DNA from: an uncultured bacterium
GTDB taxonomy: Bacteria > Actinomycetota > Coriobacteriia > Coriobacteriales > Coriobacteriaceae
Direction of reading: 5' to 3'
Assembly (NCBI GenBank): GCA_905215505.1
Contig: CAJMPU010000001.1
Location: 131,100 to 195,099 of the forward strand
Length of the DNA stretch: 64,000 bases
Made by a program: the position numbers and the translations under genes. Shown one piece after another: positions 50,882-59,240 of this stretch. The stretch's first letter is position 1. Each line of letters begins with the position of its first letter. The notes under the pieces were generated by a model. It ran no database searches. It was not told the DNA's origin and saw nothing but the letters and a program-made list of their open reading frames with translations.

Positions 50882-51964
50882 TTACCAGATGCTCGGCCAG
50901 AGACCAAGCGGGCCAGCGCCCAGGATGCCCAGGACGAAGAGCAGCAGAATGCCCTTGGTCGGGGTCCAGCTGTGCTTAGCGAACATGTAGTAAAGCAGCA
51001 GCGTAAGCATAAGCGGGACGAGCTTCGGGACGATGGTGTTGAGGGTGTCGGCAACAGAGAAGTTGACCGGATCCTCGGTGACGGTGCCGTAGGTAACGGA
51101 CTCCATGCCGTTGCCCAGATCGGTGACGCCGCACTCGACAGCGTTGCCGTCGGCATCGGAAGCGGTGAGGGCGTTGCCGTCCTCATCGGTCATGGCGATG
51201 GTACCGGCCTCAGCGGTCTCGGTATCGATGCCCTCCATACCGGTGAAGTTCTCGGCCTCCTTCTCGGAGACGATCACGGTAGTAGCGGAGAGGCCACGGG
51301 TGGTGCCGTTGGGGATCTGGAGGTTGATCTGGGTGCCACCCATGGTGACGACCAGGCAACCGACGACGAAGACGCCCATAATGGAAGCGGCACGCGTGAA
51401 GGCCTGCATGTTGGCAGTCAGAGCGTCAATAGCGCTGGTGCCAAGCTTGTAGGACCAGTTCATGAGCCAGAAGCGCAGAGCGAACTGGACGACGTTGAAG
51501 ATCACCAGGAAGATGATCGGCGCAGCGGCGTTGCCGTTGATGGCCATGTTGGAGGTGATGCCGGCCGTGATAGGCACGAGCGTCAGCCAGAACAGGGCGT
51601 CACCGATACCACCGAGCGGGCCCATTGCGGCGACGCGGACGGCGCGGATCGTGGGGATGTCAACCTTGTTCTGCTCGAGCGAAAGCACGATACCCATAAC
51701 AAAGGTGACGAGGAACGGGTGAGTGTTGAAGAACTCCAGGTTGTGGCTCATGGAAGCCGCGAGGTCGTTCTTGTTGGTGTGGATCTTCTCCAGACCGGGG
51801 ATGATGGAGTAAAGCCAGCCAGCGGCCTGCATGCGCTCGTAGTTGAACGATGCCTGCAGGAAGCAGGAGCGCCAAGCCATCTTGTTGAGGGTCTTCTGGT
51901 CGAGCTGCGGAGCAGGAGTGAGATCCTCGTAGTGCTCCGGGATCACATACTCATTAGATGCCAT
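50882..51964 (-). CDS. PTS mannose-family EIID component with a long insertion
   Basis: A 360-residue membrane subunit that with EIIC forms the channel of a mannose-type PTS. The N-terminal part (residues about 15-210) matches the EIID family: LDQKTLNKMAWRSCFLQASF, NYERMQAAGW, VTFVMGIVLSLEQNK, GPLGGIGDALFW. Residues about 215-315 form an acidic Thr/Glu/Asp-rich segment (for example TDEDGNALTASDADGNAVEC) not usual in this family, where 270-300 residues are common. It then ends with two membrane segments. The start at 51964 lies within the end of EIIC (11-bp overlap). Confidence 0.9.
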   Translation of the reverse strand: MASNEYVIPEHYEDLTPAPQLDQKTLNKMAWRSCFLQASFNYERMQAAGWLYSIIPGLEKIHTNKNDLAASMSHNLEFFNTHPFLVTFVMGIVLSLEQNKVDIPTIRAVRVAAMGPLGGIGDALFWLTLVPITAGITSNMAINGNAAAPIIFLVIFNVVQFALRFWLMNWSYKLGTSAIDALTANMQAFTRAASIMGVFVVGCLVVTMGGTQINLQIPNGTTRGLSATTVIVSEKEAENFTGMEGIDTETAEAGTIAMTDEDGNALTASDADGNAVECGVTDLGNGMESVTYGTVTEDPVNFSVADTLNTIVPKLVPLMLTLLLYYMFAKHSWTPTKGILLLFVLGILGAGPLGLWPSIW

Positions 51965-52754
51965 CTTCGAAGTCACCTCCGTCAGAAACAGCTGCACCCT
52001 TCAGCTCGGTCTGCTGCTGGAAGTCCCAGAAAGCAATGCCGAAGCCGATGAGAGCGAGGATGAGCAGGGCAGGGGTTGCCAGAGAATCGTTGGCAACGGT
52101 GATGAGCGCGAGGCCAAAGCCCATGAGGAAGAAGCCCCACATATCGCGGTTCATCATAACCTTGAGCAGGACGGCGAAGCCGACGAAGCGCATCATGCCG
52201 CCTGCAGCGGACAGACCGGTCTGCAGCCAAGTCGGGATGGCGGAAGCGATGGTCTGACCGATGGTGGCGCCAGCGATGAAGAACAGGGTGACGACGACAG
52301 CGAAGATCAGGCCGAGCAGGGTCATGGCGAAGTAGTTCAGGCGCTCGATGCCCTTGGTGTCCGCGTTGTGAGCCATGTTATCGGCCGAGGACATAAGCGG
52401 GGACATAAGCGTGAAGACCAGGGTAACACCAAGCTGGCCAAGCAGAGCGAACGGAATGGCGAGGCCGACTGCCGCGTTGGGCTCGAGCTTCGTAGCGATA
52501 GCGAGAATGGCTGCCATGATGCCGCCGATGACGGCGTTAGGCGGCTGAGCGCCTCCGATCGGCATGTTGCCGATCGTCATGAGCTGATAAGTACCACCCA
52601 CGAGAAGACCGGTGTTGAGGTCGCCAAGGATAAGACCGATGACGGCGCCGGTGACGATGGGCTGATAGAGAGACTCGAGGAAGTTGAACTGGTCGATTGC
52701 CGCGATGAACGTAACAACGAAGACCAGTGCGACCTGAATGATCGAGAATTCCAT
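51954..52754 (-). CDS. PTS mannose-family EIIC component
   Basis: A 266-residue membrane permease subunit with about eight hydrophobic segments and family landmarks GGTYQLMTIGNMPIGGAQPP (about residues 50-69) and VGLAIPFALLGQLG (about 92-105). It forms the sugar pathway with EIID. The sequence is closest to the N-acetylgalactosamine/sorbose-type (AgaC/AgaW) subgroup, as far as I can judge. A strong GAAAGGAGGAG site precedes the ATG. Confidence 0.92.
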   Translation of the reverse strand: MEFSIIQVALVFVVTFIAAIDQFNFLESLYQPIVTGAVIGLILGDLNTGLLVGGTYQLMTIGNMPIGGAQPPNAVIGGIMAAILAIATKLEPNAAVGLAIPFALLGQLGVTLVFTLMSPLMSSADNMAHNADTKGIERLNYFAMTLLGLIFAVVVTLFFIAGATIGQTIASAIPTWLQTGLSAAGGMMRFVGFAVLLKVMMNRDMWGFFLMGFGLALITVANDSLATPALLILALIGFGIAFWDFQQQTELKGAAVSDGGDFEDGI

Positions 52755-52844
52755 CTTGCTCCTCCTTTCAAAATGTATGTACGCACTTTGGATATCACGT
52801 ACAGAATGTCAGGGTTTCACTCCTGACAACGTGGATCACGAGGA

Positions 52845-53327
52845 TTACGAGAAGAGCTTGCTCGTATCCTCAACAGGCGTGCTCGGAACGCGCCTGATCT
52901 CCAACTCCACCCCCAATTCCTGCAGCTCTTTAAACGCAGCGACATCCTCGTCGTTAACTGCGACGGAGGTGGCGACTTGGCGCTTTCCTTCCGACATGTG
53001 CATGTTGCCGATGTTTACCTTCTTTATAGGCACACCGCCCTTGACGAGCGTAAGCACGTCTTCCGGTGTTTCGGCCACGATGAAAATCTTCTGGCGCGGG
53101 CTCGCCTTGCCAATGACGTCGATGGTCTTCTGCAGGGAGAAGAAACGCGTAGCGACGCCGGCGGGAGCGGCCATCTTCATGAGGTTCTGACGCATGGTGT
53201 TGGTCGACACGTCGTCGTTGGCGACGAGGATGAGGTTGGAACCCAGGGTGGAGTTCCACTGGGTCGCGACCTGACCATGAACCAGTCGGTTATCGATGCG
53301 GGTAAGAAGAATGTTGGGTTCTGCCAT
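52845..53327 (-). CDS. PTS mannose-family EIIB component
   Basis: A 160-residue cytoplasmic EIIB with the phosphorylated His17 in RIDNRLVHGQV. It passes phosphate from EIIA to the incoming sugar. The family sheet region ends VELEIRRVPSTPVEDTSKLF. A degenerate paralogue lacking the active His lies at 24228-24710. The start follows AAAGGAAG. Confidence 0.93.
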   Translation of the reverse strand: MAEPNILLTRIDNRLVHGQVATQWNSTLGSNLILVANDDVSTNTMRQNLMKMAAPAGVATRFFSLQKTIDVIGKASPRQKIFIVAETPEDVLTLVKGGVPIKKVNIGNMHMSEGKRQVATSVAVNDEDVAAFKELQELGVELEIRRVPSTPVEDTSKLFS

Positions 53328-53363
53328 GTTGATCAGCTTCCTTTCGTTGATTGCTGACGACAG

Positions 53364-53645
53364 TTACTTAATCTCCTGAATCGCGTAACGCGAAACATCT
53401 ACGACGGCACCGGATCGGACTTTAATCTGGACCTTCTCGCCTTCGATGCCCTTGACGGTTCCGTAGATACCGCCGGCGAAAAGAACCTCCTGACCCGGCT
53501 TGAGCTCGGTGTGCAGCTCTTTGAAGTACTTCTGCTTCTTCTTCATGTTGATTTGCGACCAGATGGTGTAAATCAAGCCCATGATGACAAGCAGGCCCAA
53601 AAGAGCGACCGAGGAACTCAGAACACTGGCTCCGAAATCGGCCAT
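53364..53645 (-). CDS. yajC: YajC-like protein within the PTS operon
   Basis: A 93-residue protein with one N-terminal membrane helix (about residues 12-30) and the YajC soluble domain (KKKQKYFKELHTELKPGQEV, FAGGIYGTVKGIEGEKVQIKV). YajC normally works with SecDF in protein export. Here its ATG overlaps the EIIA stop codon and it precedes EIIB, so it is a true member of the PTS operon. YajC-like genes occur in some other mannose-PTS operons; a role in PTS membrane assembly is a guess. Confidence 0.88.
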   Translation of the reverse strand: MADFGASVLSSSVALLGLLVIMGLIYTIWSQINMKKKQKYFKELHTELKPGQEVLFAGGIYGTVKGIEGEKVQIKVRSGAVVDVSRYAIQEIK

Positions 53646-54088
53646 TAGATGCCGTCCTCGTCGCCGAAGATATCCTCATCCTCGGCACCAGCGACGGAGG
53701 CGACCGTCTGGGCGGTGATGCCCGTCTGGCCAACGGTCACGGCCTGCTCGCCAAGCTCGGCGAGCGTGGCGTTGCCGCGGAGGAACAGAAGCTCAATAAC
53801 CATGGGAAGGTTAGTTCCAGTCAGAATCTCGACGTTGTCGACATCCTGGGCAATCATCATTGCCTGGTTGAACGGGGTACCGCCAAGCAGGTCGGTAAAG
53901 ACGAGCACGCCATCGCACTCCTCGCGCATGGCGGTAATAGCGGCGCGGAGATCCTCACCGTAGGAAGCAGCCTGGTCGCCCTCAAAAGGAACGACGGTAA
54001 AAGCGGGTTGATCGCCAGCGACCATAGCGATAGCGCTTGCGATGCCGGGTGCGAACTGTCCATGACCGGTAAGAATAAAGCCAACCAT
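53645..54088 (-). CDS. PTS mannose-family EIIA component
   Basis: A 147-residue EIIA with the phosphorylated His9 in ILTGHGQFAPG and the conserved VLVFTDLLGGTPFNQA (about residues 61-76). It receives phosphate from HPr. A ~20-residue acidic tail (AGAEDEDIFGDEDGI) extends beyond the domain. It is the first gene of the IIA-yajC-IIB-IIC-IID operon. Upstream lie GntR-type operator sites and two copies of the 21-bp-period direct repeat. The ribosome site is GGAAGGGAA. Confidence 0.93.
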   Translation of the reverse strand: MVGFILTGHGQFAPGIASAIAMVAGDQPAFTVVPFEGDQAASYGEDLRAAITAMREECDGVLVFTDLLGGTPFNQAMMIAQDVDNVEILTGTNLPMVIELLFLRGNATLAELGEQAVTVGQTGITAQTVASVAGAEDEDIFGDEDGI

Positions 54089-54185
54089 TCAAATTTCCCT
54101 TCCGAAGGTGTGTACGATCTGAGTCCGATGTTTTCGGAAGCCAGCGGGCGGACGCCCTTAAAGCTTCTTGGAAAGCGTTCTTTGA

Positions 54186-54218
54186 AGACCAGTGGTCTCT
54201 CAACTGGTAGTAACCACG
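54186..54218. promoter_or_regulatory. dre-like operators before the PTS operon
   Basis: ACTGGTAGTAACCACG at 54203-54218 shares 13 of 16 bases with the site before agaS. AGACCAGTGGTCT, a palindrome, lies at 54186-54198. Confidence 0.6.
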
Positions 54219-54290
54219 TGACGTGTTGTTGTCACTATATCATCACAGAAGAGGTCGCTTTCGCTGATTCACGCAGTAAAACGTTTTTGC

Positions 54291-54320
54291 ACCGCTCACG
54301 GCGATAAATCGACCGTTTAC
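54291..54320 (+). promoter_or_regulatory. 21-bp-period direct-repeat site (PTS operon, proximal)
   Basis: ACCGCTCAC, 12 bp, ACCGTTTAC. Confidence 0.5.
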
Positions 54321-54481
54321 CGCTCGTTAACACTTCTACCTGCGGTTTTGAAACCGTTTCGAAATACTTTGACGAAAGATCGGAACCTTTTCTGTGTCTA
54401 AACAACGCAGGGTGGCCAAAAAGGCATGTAGAAAAAATGCAGGTCATTGTGAAGATTTATGAATTGGTCTTTTTGACTTAA

Positions 54482-54541
54482 TACCAGTTAGAACCAGTTT
54501 AGAAATTATCGGTGAACGGTAGTTTTCGACCGCTCAGCGGT
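54482..54541. promoter_or_regulatory. Distal regulatory sites of the PTS operon
   Basis: TACCAGTTAGAACCAGTT (54482-54499) is a dre-like site. At 54512-54541 the minus strand has ACCGCTGAG, 12 bp, ACCGTTCAC, a second direct-repeat site. The region up to 54788 also holds the AT-rich promoter of the DUF2975 gene; no other gene is seen. Confidence 0.45.
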
Positions 54542-54788
54542 TATTTCCAATCGTTTGCAGCTCCTTTTCCATATGAATTAGGGAGACCCGATGAAGCACT
54601 TGCGCGGTTGCGGGAAATTTCGATACTCGTCCATCCCCCACGTGCCAAACTCTCACTCCCTAAATATGCCATAAGCTCTCGCTATTCGTCTTACAAACAT
54701 AACTTACTCTAATCTGTAATTGTTTATCGTTTATCATTAAGTATGTTATAAGATTTAAATATCATCCTAGACATTGGTTGGAGGAGCT

Positions 54789-55427
54789 ATGATCCGCTGG
54801 AACGTATCCAAATCGAATGAATCCATCAACCGCGAACAGGCAATAGCCGATCTGAGGAAGCTCGCTCACATCTGCAAATGGGCCACAATCTGCACCGCCG
54901 TAGCGCTCGCTCTGGGACTTCTCGCAGTCATTGCAATCGAGCTTCTACTCATATTGCCTAGCCTCTCCCAAGGGTTCTGCCTCCAATCCGTAGAGCTTAA
55001 TGCCGGCGAAGGGCCATCTCTCGCTCTCGTCGGCGCCAATGAACAGACCCCTCTTATGCTTGTCGCGCACGACGGTCATACTGCCATAGGGAGCGCCATG
55101 ATGACATGCCTTGCGCTTGCCATTGTGCTAAGCGCATACAGGTTTTTCTCCGCCATTGAAAAGGCGGGCAGGCCCTTTGACCTCGAATGCATCCGCATAC
55201 TACGTCAAGTAGGACATTTGTTCCTTATTGGCGGCGTTGCTGTGAAGCTTCTTGGTGCCATAGTCACGGGGCTGATACTCTCAGGATTTGGCGGCAACTT
55301 TACGGATGCGCTTGGCGGCCAGCACCTCGACCTCTCTATGGTCTTTGCAGGCCTGATTATTAGCCTGATTGCCAGCGTCTTCCAGTACGGGTGTATCCTG
55401 CAAATACAAGATGACGAGTTGCTCTAG
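54789..55427 (+). CDS. DUF2975-like membrane protein
   Basis: A 212-residue protein with about four membrane segments (about 32-57, 103-120, 146-170, 182-203) and the conserved RFFSAIEKAGRPFDLECIRILRQ-type loop (in short: GRPFDLECIRIL). DUF2975 proteins are nearly always paired with a small XRE regulator, as here. They may act as membrane partners that control the regulator. The ATG at 54789 follows GGAGGAG. Confidence 0.82.
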   Translation: MIRWNVSKSNESINREQAIADLRKLAHICKWATICTAVALALGLLAVIAIELLLILPSLSQGFCLQSVELNAGEGPSLALVGANEQTPLMLVAHDGHTAIGSAMMTCLALAIVLSAYRFFSAIEKAGRPFDLECIRILRQVGHLFLIGGVAVKLLGAIVTGLILSGFGGNFTDALGGQHLDLSMVFAGLIISLIASVFQYGCILQIQDDELL

Positions 55428-55436
55428 GGGGAATCC

Positions 55437-55673
55437 ATGATTATTCTGCGGCTCGACCGCATGCTCGCCGAACGCAAGATCTCATCCAAAGAGCTTGCGG
55501 AACGCGTGGGCATCTCCCAGGTCAATATGTCGCGCATCAAGACGGGCAAGGTTTCTGCCGTGCGCTTTTCAACTCTTGACGCGATATGCCGGGCACTCGA
55601 CTGCCAACCGGGCGATGTACTGGAATATATGCCTGACGATGAAGCCGATAACCTCTTTGGACTTAAAGATTAA
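55437..55673 (+). CDS. XRE-family transcriptional regulator (YozG-like)
   Basis: 78 residues consisting of one Cro/C1-type helix-turn-helix (MLAERKISSKELAERVGISQ, NMSRIKTGKVSAVRFSTLDA, CRALDCQPGDVLEY). It is 9 bp downstream of the DUF2975 gene. Together they form a common small regulatory pair of unknown input. Confidence 0.88.
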   Translation: MIILRLDRMLAERKISSKELAERVGISQVNMSRIKTGKVSAVRFSTLDAICRALDCQPGDVLEYMPDDEADNLFGLKD

Positions 55674-55706
55674 TTGAGATTATTTAACTACCGGTACCTC
55701 CGACGT

Positions 55707-55747
55707 AATAAGCCCGCTAGAACGGATATCGTTCAAGCGGGCTTATT
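55707..55747. terminator. Convergent terminator
   Basis: AATAAGCCCGCT pairs with AGCGGGCTTATT; GAACG/CGTTC extends the stem. It separates the XRE gene from the convergent SurA-like gene. Confidence 0.8.
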
Positions 55748-55787
55748 CAGATAGTTCGGCTACGCGATCGGTAAGCTCAGGCAGATC

Positions 55788-56873
55788 TTACGCAAACAGG
55801 CCGTAAATGCTGATGTTGACCTTGGCGTACAGGCTGTTGGCGTACTCGGTCCACTTGGAGCTGGCGCTCGAGGCCTGCGAAGAGTACTGCTGGTAAGCGG
55901 TGTAATAGGCGGTCATTGCCTGCTTATAGGTCGCGCTATCGGCCGTAAAGGCATCGTCGGCGAATGCCTTGGCGTAGGTGCCATCGGCGTCCTTCCAGGT
56001 GCCCTTCTCGCTATCCCACTCATCGCCGGCAAGGTTGATGATGTAGTCGGCGTAGTCCTTGCTCGCGGTCTCCTCGTTGCCGTCAGCAGGCTCGGTCGGG
56101 GCGGTCGGCATGCTTGCGGAGCTATCGCCCACCTTCTTCTTGTAGAGCTTCTGCAGCGTCGCGGACTGACGGACGATCTGCTTGGCCTGGTCCTTGGACA
56201 CGCCATACTGCTTGGCCATGGTCTTGTAGTCGGAGGTGCCGATGGAATCCTCGGCGTACTTCTTCATCTCCTTAGAAGAGACGGTAATGCCCTCGTCCTC
56301 GGCAGCATCGAGCAGAATCTTGTTGCGCACGTAGGACAGGATGACGTCGGCAGAAGGAGCGGTGTAGTTGCCGTCGCTATCCTTGACGGTGTCGAGGCTG
56401 TACTGGCTCTCGATGGCCTCGCGCGCGGTGATGTCGCTCTTCTTGCCGTTATAACTATAGCTTGCCACGGTCGAATCGAGCTGGTCCTCGGTCAGGGTCG
56501 ACGAACCGACACCCTTGCCGCCAAAGCCGCCATTGCCAATAAAGAAGCCGACCACCGCAGCGATCACGACTGCAACCACAAAGGCGGCAATCATCGTCTT
56601 CTTGTGCTTGCAAGCGTGGTCGTCCACGTCCGAGTCGTCGTCCTCGTCCTGCTCCTCGGGCATGAGGTTCTCGTCGGCGGCGTCCGCGGCGATCTTTGCC
56701 TCCAGGCGAGCGTCCTCCTCCTCGGCGGTCGTGCCGGCGGCAATATGTTCGGCAGACGTGCCGGCGACCAGGTCGATCTTCTCGTCCTCATCACCGTCGG
56801 GGCCTTCGCCGCGCTCGATGATCTGGATACCGTCGATCTCGTCCTTCTCGTCCTTCTTTTGAATCAGACCCAT
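55788..56873 (-). CDS. Membrane-anchored SurA-N-like protein
   Basis: A 361-residue protein. The first ~90 residues are very acidic and cytoplasmic (EEQDEDDDSDVDDHACKHKK before the membrane). One transmembrane helix (about 93-114, MIAAFVVAVVIAAVVGFFIG) follows, then an extracellular helical domain of SurA_N type (TAREAIESQYSL, ILSYVRNKILLDAAEDEGIT, SSKEMKKYAEDSIG). SurA_N-type proteins bind unfolded exported proteins; a peptidyl-prolyl isomerase domain is not seen. It may be a foldase or chaperone at the cell surface. AAGGAG precedes the start. Confidence 0.75.
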   Translation of the reverse strand: MGLIQKKDEKDEIDGIQIIERGEGPDGDEDEKIDLVAGTSAEHIAAGTTAEEEDARLEAKIAADAADENLMPEEQDEDDDSDVDDHACKHKKTMIAAFVVAVVIAAVVGFFIGNGGFGGKGVGSSTLTEDQLDSTVASYSYNGKKSDITAREAIESQYSLDTVKDSDGNYTAPSADVILSYVRNKILLDAAEDEGITVSSKEMKKYAEDSIGTSDYKTMAKQYGVSKDQAKQIVRQSATLQKLYKKKVGDSSASMPTAPTEPADGNEETASKDYADYIINLAGDEWDSEKGTWKDADGTYAKAFADDAFTADSATYKQAMTAYYTAYQQYSSQASSASSKWTEYANSLYAKVNISIYGLFA

Positions 56874-56913
56874 AGTCAGTTACTCCTTGTTAGGAAACAT
56901 AGTCCTCAATAGA

Positions 56914-56941
56914 ATACGCCCGACGGAGCGCCGGGCGTATT
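56914..56941 (-). terminator. icd operon terminator
   Basis: ATACGCCCG pairs with CGGGCGTAT around a 9-nt loop; the minus strand continues TCTATTG, so it is weakly T-rich. Confidence 0.6.
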
Positions 56942-57000
56942 GATTCTTAGGTTATACGCAAACACTTAAGTACTATTTAGGCGTTTGCAGCGTGCATACC

Positions 57001-58086
57001 TTAGACCAGGTGCGCGATAACGGCATCGGCAAAGGCCTGCGTGCCCACCGCGCCCTCAACGGAGCCGGTCTGGGCACGACGCACGTCACCGGTAACCTGC
57101 TCGCCCTCGTCGAGCGTGGCAGACACGGCGGCGCGGATACGATTGGCCGCATCGTTCTCGCCCAGATGATCGAGCATCATAGCCGCAGACAGAATCTCGG
57201 CCGTGGGGTTGGCGATATCCTGGCCCGCAATATCGGGCGCGGAGCCGTGCGTTGCCTCAAAGATGGCGCAATCGGCACCGATGTTGGAACCCGGAGCCAT
57301 GCCTAAGCCGCCCACCAGACCGGCACACAGGTCGCTCACGATGTCACCGTACAGGTTGGGCAGCACCAGGACATCGAAGTCGTTGGGGTTCTGGACCAGG
57401 CCCATGCAGGTGGCGTCGACGATCTTGTCGTTGAACTCGATATCGGGATAGTTGGCGGCCACCTCGCGCGCCACGCGCAGGAACAGGCCGTCGGTCGCCT
57501 TCATGATGTTGGCCTTGTGCACGGCCGTCACCTTTTTGCGGCCGCAGCGGCGGGCGTACTCAAAGGCGTACTCCACAATGCGGCAGCTCTTGGCGATGGA
57601 GATAGGCTTGATCGAGATGGCGGAATCAGCGGCGAAGGTCTTTTGGCCCGAACGCTCGACGAGCTGCGAGAGCTCCTCGACCTCGGCAGCGCCCTCGTCG
57701 AACTCGATGCCGGCGTAGAGGTCCTCGGTGTTCTCGCGCACGATGACCAGGTCGACGTCGCGGAAACGCGAGCCGTCGCCCGGCTGCGACAGGCAGGGGC
57801 GCACGCAGGCGTACAGGTCAAAGTGCTTGCGCAGGGCCACGTTGACGCTGCGGAAGCCCGTGCCGACCGGCGTGGTGATGGGGCCCTTGATGGCAACCTT
57901 GGTCTCGGCGACCGCATCGAGCACATGCTGGGGCAGCGGCGTGCCAAACTCGTCCATGACGCCGGCACCGGCCTCCTGGACGTTCCAGTTGATCTGGACA
58001 CCGGTGGCCTCGACCACGCGGCGCATGGCCTGCGTAATCTCGGGACCGATACCGTCACCGGGAATCAGGACTACATCGTGCGCCAT
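57001..58086 (-). CDS. Isocitrate dehydrogenase, NAD-type
   Basis: A 361-residue beta-decarboxylating dehydrogenase: VVLIPGDGIGPEI at the N terminus, the substrate loop PVGTGFRSVNVALR, IVRENTEDLYAG, and the metal/cofactor region LYGDIVSDLCAGLVGG (about residues 245-260). The short length and the TPVGTGFRS-type loop suit NAD-dependent isocitrate or homoisocitrate dehydrogenase more than 3-isopropylmalate dehydrogenase; specificity is not certain. It is the last gene of a four-gene operon (60320-57001) and starts 6 bp after the HEAT-like gene. Confidence 0.85.
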   Translation of the reverse strand: MAHDVVLIPGDGIGPEITQAMRRVVEATGVQINWNVQEAGAGVMDEFGTPLPQHVLDAVAETKVAIKGPITTPVGTGFRSVNVALRKHFDLYACVRPCLSQPGDGSRFRDVDLVIVRENTEDLYAGIEFDEGAAEVEELSQLVERSGQKTFAADSAISIKPISIAKSCRIVEYAFEYARRCGRKKVTAVHKANIMKATDGLFLRVAREVAANYPDIEFNDKIVDATCMGLVQNPNDFDVLVLPNLYGDIVSDLCAGLVGGLGMAPGSNIGADCAIFEATHGSAPDIAGQDIANPTAEILSAAMMLDHLGENDAANRIRAAVSATLDEGEQVTGDVRRAQTGSVEGAVGTQAFADAVIAHLV

Positions 58087-58092
58087 AATCTG

Positions 58093-58791
58093 TTACTCCT
58101 CGTCTTCGGCGGCCTCAGATTTTTTAACGCTAGCACGCTTCTTCTTTTTGGAGAGATCCAGGCCAAAACGTTTAACAAGCATTTCGCAAATCTCGCTCGA
58201 ACGGGCCTTGAGATAGCTGCCCTTGCCGTTCTCGGCGTCGAACTTAAGGCGCAGCGCGAGCTTCTCGGCAACCTCGGCATCGATCTCGCCCTGGCAAAAC
58301 TCGTACAGGCAACCGAGCATATCGCGATACTCAAGGTCGCCGTGGTAGCACTGGATGGCCTCGTCCAGGATCGGCCAAGCCTCGCGCGAACGCTCGACGC
58401 CCGTGGCTCCCCACACGCACAGCAGGCGGAAGGCGGCGTAGCGCAGCGTGGAGGAAATCTCGTCGAACAGCGCGGTCTCGGCGCCCTCAAAGGCATTGCC
58501 CAGCTGTTCGGGGCAGGTGGTGGCGAGCGCCGTCAGGGCATCGAGGGCCTCCCAGCGGGTCTGCGCCTCGGGGCGGTCGAGCGCCTCGATCAGCGCGGGC
58601 ACGCAGGGCACGACGCGCTGGGGATCGCGCTCGGCAAGCAGATGCAGCACGCGGGCGGCAAACTGGCGGATGCGGCGCGTGGGACAGCCGAGCTCCTGGA
58701 CCAGTCGATCGACGGCGTTCTCGTTCTCCTCTGCCAGCTGGAGCTGTGCCAGCTCCTCGTCGGTGAGCTGTTCGTCTTTGTTTTCTGCCAT
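58093..58791 (-). CDS. HEAT-repeat-like protein
   Basis: A 232-residue helical protein with about four HEAT-like repeats (for example RIRQFAARVLHLLAERDPQR, WEALDALTALATTCPEQL and TLRYAAFRLLCVWGATGVER) and a basic C terminus (SKKKKRASVKKSE). HEAT repeats mediate protein contacts; the partner is unknown. AAGAGG precedes the ATG. It is co-transcribed with isocitrate dehydrogenase. Confidence 0.75.
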   Translation of the reverse strand: MAENKDEQLTDEELAQLQLAEENENAVDRLVQELGCPTRRIRQFAARVLHLLAERDPQRVVPCVPALIEALDRPEAQTRWEALDALTALATTCPEQLGNAFEGAETALFDEISSTLRYAAFRLLCVWGATGVERSREAWPILDEAIQCYHGDLEYRDMLGCLYEFCQGEIDAEVAEKLALRLKFDAENGKGSYLKARSSEICEMLVKRFGLDLSKKKKRASVKKSEAAEDEE

Positions 58792-58806
58792 AGTTACCTC
58801 TTCTTT

Positions 58807-59235
58807 TTATTTCTTGGCGTGCTTGCCAGCACCCTTGCTGTCATCGGTGACCGAGATGAGCTGTCGGTCGGCCGCGCCATTGCGACGTGCACGGCGGCGT
58901 TCCTCGGCATCGCCCGCGTCGGCGGCGGCTCGATGAGCCTTGTTGACGTTAAAGACCTCGTCGTGCTTGCGCCACGGACCGACGGACTCGCCAAAGCTCA
59001 TCTTAAGGCCGGCGATAAAGCCACCGAGCCAGCCGATCGGCGCAAACTGCACCAGCGGGAACAGCGAGAACACCCAGGTCAGCAGGACGACTGCCGCCGC
59101 TCCTGCAAAGTTGGCAATCCAGTAGTCGCGCTTGGTGATCACGCGCTTTTCGCACGCCCACTGGCCGCACAGAAAGCCGATGTAAATCGCAAAGAGAAAG
59201 AGCACCAGCGCAAGCACCACGAACGTCCAGCTCAT
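58807..59235 (-). CDS. Small membrane protein
   Basis: A 142-residue protein with three hydrophobic segments (about residues 5-22, 41-60, 66-82) and a basic, disordered cytoplasmic tail with an RRRARR run and a KKHAKK-like end. It begins MSWTFVVLALVLFLFA. Function unknown. ATG 59235 follows GGGGAG and lies 5 bp after the upstream gene. It belongs to the operon that ends with isocitrate dehydrogenase. Confidence 0.75.
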   Translation of the reverse strand: MSWTFVVLALVLFLFAIYIGFLCGQWACEKRVITKRDYWIANFAGAAAVVLLTWVFSLFPLVQFAPIGWLGGFIAGLKMSFGESVGPWRKHDEVFNVNKAHRAAADAGDAEERRRARRNGAADRQLISVTDDSKGAGKHAKK

Positions 59236-59240
59236 GGGCG

